Shown one piece after another: positions 52,601-59,167 of a DNA stretch of 64,000 bases (positions are counted from its first letter, which is position 1; every line of letters begins with the position of its first letter). A program made the position numbers and the translations under genes. The DNA comes from Yinghuangia sp051388915. Its GTDB lineage: Bacteria; Actinomycetota; Actinomycetes; Streptomycetales; Streptomycetaceae. The notes beneath the pieces were generated by a model. It searched no databases. It was not told where the DNA came from and was given only the letters and a program-made list of their open reading frames with translations. The stretch spans positions 372,001-436,000 of the forward strand of contig NZ_JBPKBH010000006.1 in the NCBI RefSeq assembly GCF_051388915.1, given 5' to 3'.

Positions 52601-52729
52601 GCGCAGCAGGAGCTCACCGCGGCGATCAACCGTGCCATCGCGGCGGAGCAGTCCGCCACGGCCGCCCCGCCGGCCGGAGGCGCGTCGCCACCACCCGCGG
52701 GAGGGGCGTCGCCACCACCGAGCCCATAA
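49694..52729 (+). CDS. UPF0182 family large membrane protein
   Basis: A 1011-aa protein with seven or so transmembrane helices in the first 320 residues (LLLTLAIIVVVGVAWVLFAN through VMSAVLIGGLYPFIVE), then a ~600-residue extracytoplasmic domain rich in YTYTGDGGVPIGSTFNKLLY, PWLTIDGDPYPAVVDGRILW and RYPQDLFKVQREMLTRYHV, typical of UPF0182 (Rv3193c-like). A Pro/Thr-rich linker and an Ala/Gln helical C-terminus (ALDDAQKAIQKADAALKSGD) complete it. Function unknown; probably cell-envelope related. ATG 49694 agrees with the family N-terminus (MPERG); TTG 49682 is also in frame. Downstream is a strong terminator. Confidence 0.93.
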   Translation: MPERGDPGGRRIRLGAPSRRLRTLLLTLAIIVVVGVAWVLFANFWTEWLWYKSVGYGNVFTTRLWTRLGLFLVFGLLMAAAVGLNMYFAYRLRPAFRGMSMEQQSLDRYRSALAPFRVWILVGLSLIVGVIAGTSASGHWGTWLQFVNGVSFGIKDPQFHKDVSFFAFDLPFYRFLVNFGFVAVVVGLVVAVLTHYLYGGLRVQSPGARATPAAQAHISLLLGLFVLFKAIAYWLDRYSLAVSSGDFKSASQFTGLRYTDANAVLPAKTILFIVALICAVLFFVNVFRRTWALPIIGFGLMVMSAVLIGGLYPFIVERFQVKPNAQSKEAKYIERNIQATRDAYGIADVQSEAYAGSVDTRAVLLDEANGAASIRLLDPNIVGPTFQQLQQLKQFYGFSRTLDVDRYTIDKKTQDTVIALRELNPNGGQSRNWVNDHTKYTHGYGVVAADGNRVTAEGKPEFIVSDITPDGAQSPLGNYEQRIYFGEKTTEYSIVGAPEGTTPTEIDYPDEKLPGGQAVYTYTGDGGVPIGSTFNKLLYATKFADGNILLSDSLNEKSRILYNRTPKERVEAVAPWLTIDGDPYPAVVDGRILWIVDAYTTSNGYPYSTRTTLGDATADSAVRADERRGAVGNTGNVNYIRNSVKATVDAYSGKVTLYQWDEQDPVLKTWMKAFPGTVKKQSAISPALLDHLRYPQDLFKVQREMLTRYHVTDPRTFFNGSDVWKVPQDPTSAKQVGGEQPPYYLSMKIPPAQGQPAETAQSFRLTSAFVPNERQNMAAFLAVNAQPGPDYGKFRLLTLPSTTAINGPEQMQNVFTSNTEVGRVLNLLQVANSQVVYGNLLSLPVGGGMLYVEPVYVRAAAANSYPLMRKVLASYGTAVAFEDTLDKALAVLFAGAPPTIAPDDPNAPPPTTPTPPTTTPSPGTSTPPPATGTPPAQSPSVKAALDDAQKAIQKADAALKSGDFAAYGQAQQELTAAINRAIAAEQSATAAPPAGGASPPPAGGASPPPSP

Positions 52730-52758
52730 CGGAGACAGCACGTCAGCAGTGCGCCTGA

Positions 52759-52805
52759 CCGGGTTGTCCCGGCCCCCGCCCACGCGGGGGCCCGGGGCAA
52801 CCCGG
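52759..52805 (+). terminator. Long hairpin terminator of the UPF0182 gene
   Basis: CCGGGTTGTCCCGG+CCCCCGC pairs with GCGGGGG+CCCGGGGCAACCCGG around CCAC, about 21 pairs. The following tRNA promoter begins at the next base. Confidence 0.9.
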
Positions 52806-52835
52806 TTGGCGTTCTCCCCGGCAATCGCGTAAGGT
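52806..52835 (+). promoter_or_regulatory. Promoter of the first initiator tRNA gene
   Basis: TTGGCG (52806-52811), 18-base spacer, TAAGGT (52830-52835), 13 bases before the mature 5' end. The same hexamers precede the second tRNA copy. Confidence 0.65.
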
Positions 52836-52848
52836 AAAGGCATACCGA

Positions 52849-52922
52849 CGCGGGGTGGAGCAGCTCGGTAGCTCGCTGGGCTCATAACCCAGAGGTCGCA
52901 GGTTCAAATCCTGTCCCCGCTA
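52849..52922 (+). tRNA. tRNA-fMet (CAT), copy 1
   Basis: A full cloverleaf begins CGCGGGG and ends CCCCGCTA. The anticodon loop CTCATAA carries CAT, closed by the three consecutive G-C pairs (GGG/CCC) typical of initiators. Position 1-72 is C-U, unpaired, another initiator hallmark. CCA is not encoded (CGA follows), so it must be added post-transcriptionally. Confidence 0.95.
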
Positions 52923-53313
52923 CGAAGACGAAGGCGACGCAAGCCCACGGAAAGTGTGGGCAGCGTCGCCTTCGTTGTTTGGCGGCTCCGCCACGCGGCG
53001 GGGGGCTTCGCCACCCGCACCCCCCCCATTGTCCCGATCCCTGGCCGTCCGCTCCGCTCCGCCGAGCGATGCGCTGCCGTCACGGGGCTTCCGAAGCGCC
53101 CGAACGTGGCGGCGGTGGCCTTGGTGGCCTTGGTGGCCTTGGGCTCTCGGTACTCCCAGTGGCGAGGGGCTCGGTGCGGGCGGGGGCCTCGGGGTCTCGG
53201 TCAAGCGCACAAGGTGTCGCCGGGATGGCGCGGGAGCGGCGGGTACGCACTTTGGTCGGGGGCGTGGCGGTGCGAGAACATCATGGGCGGGATCGACCAC
53301 CGGAGGAGCGGCG
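52923..53313. other. tRNA 3' region and trpF upstream region
   Basis: It holds the tRNA terminator (52928-52975) and a 9-bp GGTGGCCTT repeat (about 53112-53140), then the trpF ribosome-binding site. No gene is supported. Confidence 0.5.
52928..52975 (+). terminator. tRNA terminator hairpin
   Basis: ACGAAGGCGACGC and GCGTCGCCTTCGT form 13 perfect pairs enclosing a small inner CCCAC/GTGGG stem, followed by TGTTTGG, six bases after the tRNA. Confidence 0.85.
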
Positions 53314-53907
53314 TTGTTCGTCAAGATTTGCGGGTTGAAGACGGAGCGTGACGTCGACGTGGCCGTGGAAGCGGGCGCGGACGCTGTCGGGTTCGTCTTC
53401 TCGGAGAGTCCGCGCCTGGTGGACGTGCGGACGGCGGCGGCCTTGGGTTCGCGGGTGCCGGAGGGTGTGCTGACGGTCGGCGTGTATCGCAACGAGTCGT
53501 TGGAGTACGTGCGTGCCACCGCGGAGGCGTCGGGGATCCGGGCCGTGCAGTTGCACGGGGACTACGCGCGCGAGGACTTCGCGGCGCTGGGCGGAGGCTG
53601 GACGCTTGTGCGCGCGGTGGCGTTCGGGGACGCGGTGCCGCGCTGCGGGGAGTTGGGTGAGGACATGCTGCTGCTGGACGCCCCCGTGCCGGGTTCCGGC
53701 GAGGCGTGGGACTGGAGCCGGATGCCTTCGCAGTCCGGGGACCGGTGGCTGCTGGCCGGCGGTCTCACGCCGGGGAACGTGGCGGAGGCCGTCGCGGCGA
53801 CGCGGCCGTGGGGTGTTGACGTGTCCAGTGGCGTGGAGAGCAGCCGGGGGGTCAAGGACCCGGCGCTGATCACGGCCTTCGTGAAGGCCGCACGTTCGGC
53901 GGAGTGA
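53314..53907 (+). CDS. trpF: Phosphoribosylanthranilate isomerase TrpF, TTG start
   Basis: A 197-aa (beta/alpha)8 barrel. FVKICGLKTERDV has the catalytic Cys, AVQLHGDY the HG motif, LLLDAPVPGSG the catalytic Asp, LLAGGLTPGNVAEAV and GVDVSSGVESSRGVKD the phosphate-binding loops. It isomerises N-(5'-phosphoribosyl)anthranilate in tryptophan synthesis. The start must be TTG 53314: GGAGGAG lies five bases upstream and homology begins at once. No other trp gene is in the window; many streptomycetes use the bifunctional PriA instead of TrpF, so a separate trpF is unusual and could belong to a specialised pathway. Confidence 0.9.
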   Translation: MFVKICGLKTERDVDVAVEAGADAVGFVFSESPRLVDVRTAAALGSRVPEGVLTVGVYRNESLEYVRATAEASGIRAVQLHGDYAREDFAALGGGWTLVRAVAFGDAVPRCGELGEDMLLLDAPVPGSGEAWDWSRMPSQSGDRWLLAGGLTPGNVAEAVAATRPWGVDVSSGVESSRGVKDPALITAFVKAARSAE

Positions 53908-53919
53908 CGCCGCGCGCGG

Positions 53920-53948
53920 ACCGACCGGTCCCCCGGGGGCCGGTCGGT
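53920..53948. terminator. Hairpin terminator after trpF
   Basis: ACCGACCGG-T-CCCCC and GGGGG-CCGGTCGGT: nine plus five pairs. It lies between trpF and a small convergent ORF. Confidence 0.75.
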
Positions 53949-53965
53949 GGCGTCGCGCGGTTCCG

Positions 53966-54235
53966 TCAGAGGGACACGCGGCGGCGGAGGCCGCGCAGGG
54001 GCGCCGTCAGGACGGCGCGGGCGAGGCGGTGCCCGGCGCGCGACGGGCGCGGCGCCAGGTCCTGGATCAGCGAGGCGGACTCGCGTGCGGCATGCGCGGA
54101 CGCCTCGGGTGCCTTGGCCGGAGCCGGGGCATGCCCGAAGAGGGCGAGATGCCGTTCGAGTCGGTCGCCGCTGCCGCCGCGCATGGCGTCGACCGCGGGG
54201 ATCGGGACCCGCCGCGGCCTGCTCGAATGGTCCAT
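53966..54235 (-). CDS. Hypothetical small basic protein
   Basis: An 89-aa ORF (start ATG 54235; upstream GTG options exist). It has Arg/Ala-rich sequence without domain, signal or membrane segment (MDHSSRPRRVPIPAVDAMRG...). A terminator sits directly after its stop codon, shared with trpF, which mildly supports reality. Codon bias is compatible with coding. It may equally be a chance ORF. Confidence 0.35.
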   Translation of the reverse strand: MDHSSRPRRVPIPAVDAMRGGSGDRLERHLALFGHAPAPAKAPEASAHAARESASLIQDLAPRPSRAGHRLARAVLTAPLRGLRRRVSL

Positions 54236-54553
54236 TCCTGATATGACCACGACGCAGACCGTACCCCATCGGGGGCCCTCTGTGACCGGGCGTTCCGGCA
54301 TGTCGCGAGGTGGATTTCCGGTGCCTGTGGCGGTGTCGCGACGTCGATTTCACGCCGTACGCCGCAGGTCGCTCCGCGGCCAACCGAAAGTTGGAACAAT
54401 TCCGGCGAATCGTGCGGTCATATATCGATTCGGCGATGTGTATTGCGGGAGTGGCTGATCCAAATCGCCCTTGATTTCTCCGGCGCTCGCCCGGACGATG
54501 TGACGAACATCATGGCGAAATCTGTTTCGGGATTCCGAAATCGCGGAGGTCGC
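54236..54553. other. AT-richer regulatory region before the amidohydrolase cluster
   Basis: About 318 bases with markedly more A/T than average (TCATATATCG near 54418, CCAAATCGCCCTTG near 54462). It contains the TTTCGG/CCGAAA palindrome at 54525-54540. A promoter is likely; no exact hexamers can be assigned. Confidence 0.45.
54525..54540. promoter_or_regulatory. Palindrome TTTCGG-GATT-CCGAAA near the amidohydrolase start
   Basis: Perfect 6-bp arms, ending six bases before the GGAGG ribosome-binding site of the ATG at 54554. It could be an operator or an mRNA hairpin limiting translation. Confidence 0.45.
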
Positions 54554-56311
54554 ATGGGTGAGGCGGGCGCGAGGGTCGTCGTACGCGGCGGCCGCGTCGT
54601 CGACGGGTCGGGCGCCCCGGCCTTCCGGGCCGACGTGGTGCTGGTGGACGGCCGTGTCGAGGAGATCGGGCCGGACCTCGCGGGCGACCGGGTGCTGGAC
54701 GCCGAAGGATGCATCGTCGCCCCGGGGTTCATCGACGTGCACACGCACTACGACGCCCAGGTGTTCTGGGATCCGGCCTGCACGCCGTCGAGCCATCACG
54801 GCGTCACCACGGCCGTGCTGGGCAACTGCGGCTTCTCGCTTGCCCCGTGCCGCCCCGAGCGACGTCGGCTCGTGGTGCGCATACTGCACGACCTGGAGGA
54901 CATGCGCGTCGACACCCTGGAGGCGGGGGTCGACTGGGGTTTCGCGACGTTCGCCGAATACCTGGACGCCGTCGAGCAGTTGGGCCCGAGCATCAACCTG
55001 GCCGCATACGTCGGCCACTCGGCCGTCCGCATCGACGTGATGGGCGAGGGCGCGTACGAGCGCGAGGCCACCGTCACCGAGATCGTCGAGATGCGGCAGA
55101 TCGTGCGCGACGCGCTGGCCGCCGGAGCGATCGGCTTCGCGACCAGCGCCTCGCCGACCGGTCGGCGCTGCCCGTCGCGGTTCGCGAGCCGCGAGGAGAC
55201 GGTCGGCATGCTGGCCGAACTCCGGGACGCGGGCCGGGGGATCGCGTCGTTCGTGCCCGGCGGCGAGCTGGACCACGCGGCGTTGTACGCCCTCCAGCCG
55301 GAGATCGCACGGCCGTTCACCTGGACCGCGATGCTGGCGCTGGCGGACGGGCGGCACCGCGCGTGGGCGGAACTGCACCGCGAGGGCATGGCGGCGGGCG
55401 CGGCCGTGCACCCGCAGGTCAGTTGCCGCCCGCTCGTCGCGCAGACGACGCTGCTTGCCCCGTTCGCGCTGCGCGCTCCGTCGCTGGCCGAGTTGGAGGG
55501 CTGTACGCCGGTGCTCCGCGCCGCCGCGTACCGCGACCGTGCCTGGCGCGACCGTCTGGCACGCGAACTCGACGACGGGCTGCTGGCCCCGCGCTGGGAC
55601 CGCTGGTACGTCGCGGAGTCGCCCACACGTCCGCAGTGGCAAGGGCGTTCGGTCGCCGACATCGCCGCGGACCGCGGCGTCACCCCGCTGGACGCGGCGT
55701 TCGAGACGGCGTTGGACGACGGCCTGGCGACCCGGTTCACGGTCGTGCTCGCCAATGACGACGAGGCCGAGGTCGCCGAACTCCTGCGCCTGGACGGCGC
55801 CGTGCTCGGCCTCTCGGACGCCGGCGCGCACCCGGACCAGATATGCGACGCTGTCGTCCCGACCGACCTGCTCGGCGGATGGGTGCGCGAACGCGGCGTG
55901 CTGACGCTTGAACAGGCCGTCCGCAAACTGACCGGCGAGCCCGCCGACCTGTTCGGCCTTGCCGGGCGCGGGTACGTGCGCCCGGGCTCCGCCGCGGACC
56001 TGGTCGTCTTCGACCCCGACGAGGTGGGTCCCGGTCCGATCCGTCGCGTCGCCGACTTCCCGGCCGGCGCGGATCGGCTGACCGCGGACGCCCCGACCGG
56101 CGTCCGGCACGTGCTCGTGCGCGGCGTCCCGATCCGCCGCGACGGCGCGCAGGTCGCCGATCCCCGTGACGCCGAAGGGCGTTCGCCGGGGCGCGTGCTG
56201 CGGCACGGGATCGACGCGGCCTTGTTCACGCCGCCGGGCAGGGAGCCGGGGATCGCGCGGAGCCCGGTCGACGGCACCGCGAAGGCACGAGGCAGGCACG
56301 CCCGGGACTGA
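54554..56311 (+). CDS. D-aminoacylase-like amidohydrolase
   Basis: A 585-aa amidohydrolase-superfamily protein. VVVRGGRVVDGSGAP and APGFIDVHTHYDAQVFWDP carry the HxH metal site; TAVLGNCGFSLAPCRPE has the Cys/Gly segment of N-acyl-D-amino-acid deacylases; VGHSAVRIDVMGE, GLSDAGAHPDQICDAVV and ADLVVFDPDEVGPGP follow in order. These enzymes hydrolyse N-acyl-D-amino acids or related cyclic or linear amides. No signal peptide. ATG 54554 has GGAGG four bases upstream. It is twelve bases from the P450 gene, and a Gfo/Idh/MocA oxidoreductase follows, indicating a small catabolic or modifying pathway of unknown substrate. Confidence 0.88.
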   Translation: MGEAGARVVVRGGRVVDGSGAPAFRADVVLVDGRVEEIGPDLAGDRVLDAEGCIVAPGFIDVHTHYDAQVFWDPACTPSSHHGVTTAVLGNCGFSLAPCRPERRRLVVRILHDLEDMRVDTLEAGVDWGFATFAEYLDAVEQLGPSINLAAYVGHSAVRIDVMGEGAYEREATVTEIVEMRQIVRDALAAGAIGFATSASPTGRRCPSRFASREETVGMLAELRDAGRGIASFVPGGELDHAALYALQPEIARPFTWTAMLALADGRHRAWAELHREGMAAGAAVHPQVSCRPLVAQTTLLAPFALRAPSLAELEGCTPVLRAAAYRDRAWRDRLARELDDGLLAPRWDRWYVAESPTRPQWQGRSVADIAADRGVTPLDAAFETALDDGLATRFTVVLANDDEAEVAELLRLDGAVLGLSDAGAHPDQICDAVVPTDLLGGWVRERGVLTLEQAVRKLTGEPADLFGLAGRGYVRPGSAADLVVFDPDEVGPGPIRRVADFPAGADRLTADAPTGVRHVLVRGVPIRRDGAQVADPRDAEGRSPGRVLRHGIDAALFTPPGREPGIARSPVDGTAKARGRHARD

Positions 56312-56323
56312 GAGAGGCACGCT

Positions 56324-57622
56324 GTGACGCAGGATCAGCACACCGAGCCCCAGGTCGAATTCGACTCCAGGGCCGAGGAGTTCGACGCGTTCGCGGCCAA
56401 GGACGCGCTCAACGGCGTGGGGATCTTGAAGGACCCGTACCCGCGCCTCGCCGAACTCCGCGCCCAGTGCCCGGTCCACCAGGGCTCGGTCTCGGCGCGG
56501 TTCGGCATGCCGGGCGCGGACCGCATCATCGCGGCGGAGGAGGACCAGGCCTCGGTCTACACCTTCCAGGGCGTCGACGCGGTGCTGCGCGACCCGCAGA
56601 CGTTCTCGTCGGCCTGGTACCACGTCACGCTTGGCGAGGTGATCGGCCGCACGATCCTGGAGATGGACCCGCCTGAGCACCGGCGCTTCCGTTCGCTCAT
56701 CTCACCGGCCTTCACCCGCCGCGAAATGCTGCGCTGGGAGCAGGAGTTCGTCCGCGGCATCGTCAACTCGTACATCGACCGCTTCGTCGCCGACGGGCGG
56801 GCGGACCTGGGCGCGGACTTCGCGTTCCACTATCCGGTCCACGTCATCGCGGTGGCCGCCGGGATGCCGGTCGCGGACCTGCCCGAGTTCTACCGGCACA
56901 CGGCGCTGCTGACCAACGTCGCGGCGTCCCAGCAGGAACGTCTCGCCGCGTCGCGCGATCTCGGCGCGATGGTGCGGCAGTTGATCGACGCGCGGCGCGA
57001 GGAGCCGTCCGACGACCTGATCGGCGTGCTGGTCCGCGCGCGGCTCACCGACGAGGAGTGGGACGGCGAGGGCAAGCGGCAGTTGACCGACGACGAGATC
57101 ATCGCCTTCCTGCGGCTGCTCGTCCCGGCCGGCGCGCAGACCACCTACCGGGCGATCACCACGGTCCTGTACGGCCTGCTCAGCCACCCCGACCAACTCG
57201 ACGCGGTGCGACGCGACCCGGCGCTCGTCCCGCAGACCGTCGAGGAGGGGCTGCGCTGGGAGGTGCCGCTGCTCGCGGTCGGGCGCACCGCGCTGCGCGA
57301 CACCGAGGTGGAAGGCTGCCCGGTGCGGGCCGGTCAGATCGTGAACACGCCCTTCGCCGCCGCGAACCACGACCCCGCGCGCTGGGAGCGGCCCGACGAC
57401 TTCGACATCTTCCGCACCGCGGTTCCGCACGTTGCCTTCGGCGTCGGCCCGCACGTGTGCCTGGGCATCCACGCGGCCCGGATGGAGATGCGGGTCGCGC
57501 TGGAACTGCTGCTGGAGCGGCTGCCGGGCCTGCGCCTCGACCCGGACCGGCCGTGCGACGGGGTCACCGGGCTCGGCCTGCGGACCGCGGTGCACCTGCC
57601 CGTGGTGTTCGACACGGTCTGA
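56324..57622 (+). CDS. Cytochrome P450
   Basis: A 432-aa soluble bacterial P450. Heme ligand motif VAFGVGPHVCLGIHAARMEM, ExxR in EEGLRWEVPLL, C-helix PPEHRRFRSLISPAFTRREM, and I-helix LVPAGAQTTYRAITTVLYGL. In the I helix the usual acidic residue of AGxE/DTT is Gln (AGAQTT), which may alter proton delivery. Needs ferredoxin partners encoded elsewhere. GTG 56324 has GAGAGAGG upstream. It is probably translated from the same mRNA as the amidohydrolase. Confidence 0.93.
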   Translation: MTQDQHTEPQVEFDSRAEEFDAFAAKDALNGVGILKDPYPRLAELRAQCPVHQGSVSARFGMPGADRIIAAEEDQASVYTFQGVDAVLRDPQTFSSAWYHVTLGEVIGRTILEMDPPEHRRFRSLISPAFTRREMLRWEQEFVRGIVNSYIDRFVADGRADLGADFAFHYPVHVIAVAAGMPVADLPEFYRHTALLTNVAASQQERLAASRDLGAMVRQLIDARREEPSDDLIGVLVRARLTDEEWDGEGKRQLTDDEIIAFLRLLVPAGAQTTYRAITTVLYGLLSHPDQLDAVRRDPALVPQTVEEGLRWEVPLLAVGRTALRDTEVEGCPVRAGQIVNTPFAAANHDPARWERPDDFDIFRTAVPHVAFGVGPHVCLGIHAARMEMRVALELLLERLPGLRLDPDRPCDGVTGLGLRTAVHLPVVFDTV

Positions 57623-57751
57623 CGGCTCTGTTGATCTCGCGCGCCACGCGTTAGCGTGCCGCCGCACTCGGCCGCCGAGCCGGGGCTGCGTGGTCCGACA
57701 TATGCGGACAAAGTACGCGCGTGGATGCGGCAGGGAACGGGGTTGGGCGCG

Positions 57752-58846
57752 ATGACGGACGACAAGCTCGGCGTGGTGATCGTGGGGAGCGGCTTCGGCT
57801 GCCTGACCCACCTTCCGGCGTTCCGCGACGCCGGGTTCGAGGTGCGGGCGCTGGTCGGCCGCGACCCGGAGAAGACCACGGCGCGTGCGGAGCGCTTCGG
57901 CGTACCGCACGCGTGCACGTCGCTGGCCGACGCGCTGGCGCTGGACGGCGTGGACGCGGTGAGCGTCGCGACGCCGCCGAACACGCACCGCGACATCGTC
58001 GTGCGGGCCGTCGAGGCCGGCAAGCACGTGGTGTGCGAGAAGCCGTTCGCCGCCGACCTCGGCGAGGCGCGGCAGATGCTGGCGGCCGCCGAGAAGGCCG
58101 GGGTCGTGCACATGCTCGGCACCGAGTTCCGCTGGTCCACGTCGCAGGCGCTGCTCGCGCGCCTGATCGCCCAGGGGGCCGTCGGCACGCCGAAGCTCGC
58201 CACCTGGCTGCTGCACATCCCCGTGCTCACCGGCCCCGAGGCCGGCATCCCGGAGTGGTGGGGGCGTGCGGAGGACGGCGGCGGCTGGCTGGGTGCGCAC
58301 GCGACGCACTGGATCGACCAGATCCGTTACACCCTGGGCGAGTTCGAGGGCGTCAGCGCGGGCCTGCCGATCGTGTCGGACCGGCCTGGGCAGACGGCCG
58401 AGGACACGTTCAACATCCGCTTCCGCACGGTGACCGGGGTCGAGGGCTCGTTGCAGAGCTCCGCGGGGGTCTACGGGCCGCCGCTCATGGTCACGCGCGT
58501 CGCGGGCACACACGGGTCGGCGTGGGTCGAGTTCGACGACGTGTACGTCGGCGACGCCGAGGGCGACCGCAAGGTGGAGGTGCCGGACGACCTGGCCAAC
58601 CCCGCGCCGGAGCCGCCGCCGGGGGACCTGCTGCACACCGCGTACGACATGCTGCACTGCATGGGCATCGACCGTGCCCCGTACGCGCGGCTCGCGGGCG
58701 TCTTCCGGGACCGCATCCTCGGGCGCGAGGTGCCCTCCGACCCGCCGGTGGCGACGTTCGCGGACGGCGTCGCGGGGCAGGCGGTCATGGACGCCGTGCG
58801 GCGCTCGGCGGCCGAGTCGGCTTGGGCGGCTGTCGAGCCGGTGTGA
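57752..58846 (+). CDS. Gfo/Idh/MocA family oxidoreductase
   Basis: A 364-aa NAD(P)-dependent dehydrogenase. VVIVGSGFGCLTHLPAFRDAG is the dinucleotide loop, SVATPPNTHRDIVVRAVEAGKHVVCEKPFA contains the EKP signature (catalytic Lys), and GGGWLGAHATHWIDQIRYTLG the His-containing substrate-side motif (AHATHWID). Substrates are usually sugars, inositols or sugar-like alcohols, but the partner P450 and amidohydrolase suggest something else. ATG 57752 is chosen at the start of homology; ATG 57725 is in frame and adds nine residues. A 129-base gap with no clear terminator follows the P450. Confidence 0.88.
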   Translation: MTDDKLGVVIVGSGFGCLTHLPAFRDAGFEVRALVGRDPEKTTARAERFGVPHACTSLADALALDGVDAVSVATPPNTHRDIVVRAVEAGKHVVCEKPFAADLGEARQMLAAAEKAGVVHMLGTEFRWSTSQALLARLIAQGAVGTPKLATWLLHIPVLTGPEAGIPEWWGRAEDGGGWLGAHATHWIDQIRYTLGEFEGVSAGLPIVSDRPGQTAEDTFNIRFRTVTGVEGSLQSSAGVYGPPLMVTRVAGTHGSAWVEFDDVYVGDAEGDRKVEVPDDLANPAPEPPPGDLLHTAYDMLHCMGIDRAPYARLAGVFRDRILGREVPSDPPVATFADGVAGQAVMDAVRRSAAESAWAAVEPV

Positions 58847-58929
58847 TCGCGTGGGCGTCGGCGTGGGCCGAGCCGACGCGGCGACGGCCGACGTAGGACA
58901 GCTCCGCCGAGGGCGCGGGCGAAATGGAT

Positions 58930-58958
58930 TTGGCGTAGCGAGCGGCCTGCCGTAAGGT
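58930..58958 (+). promoter_or_regulatory. Promoter of the second initiator tRNA gene
   Basis: TTGGCG (58930-58935), 17-base spacer, TAAGGT (58953-58958); same hexamers as copy 1, spacer one base shorter. Confidence 0.65.
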
Positions 58959-58970
58959 TGTGTTCACCGA

Positions 58971-59047
58971 CGCGGGGTGGAGCAGCTCGGTAGCTCGCTG
59001 GGCTCATAACCCAGAGGTCGCAGGTTCAAATCCTGTCCCCGCTACCA
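58971..59047 (+). tRNA. tRNA-fMet (CAT), copy 2
   Basis: The 74-base body is identical to copy 1 at 52849-52922, with the C1-U72 mismatch and GGG/CCC anticodon stem of initiators. Unlike copy 1 it is followed by an encoded CCA (59045-59047). Confidence 0.95.
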
Positions 59048-59051
59048 CGTA

Positions 59052-59087
59052 CGAAGGTCCGGTCACCAACTGGTGACCGGACCTTCG
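59052..59087 (+). terminator. tRNA terminator hairpin
   Basis: CGAAGGTCCGGTCACC, loop AACT, GGTGACCGGACCTTCG: 16 perfect pairs, four bases after the encoded CCA. Confidence 0.9.
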
Positions 59088-59167
59088 CCGTTCCCGACAC
59101 CGCATTGTCATCTGTTAATCGAGAAATCGACCCTGACGGGTGCGTCCGTTGATGCGACGATGGACGC

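Noticed and set aside
52954..53313. 120-residue N-terminal extension of TrpF
   Set aside because: Low-complexity sequence over the tRNA terminator; the barrel starts at TTG 53314 with its own ribosome-binding site.
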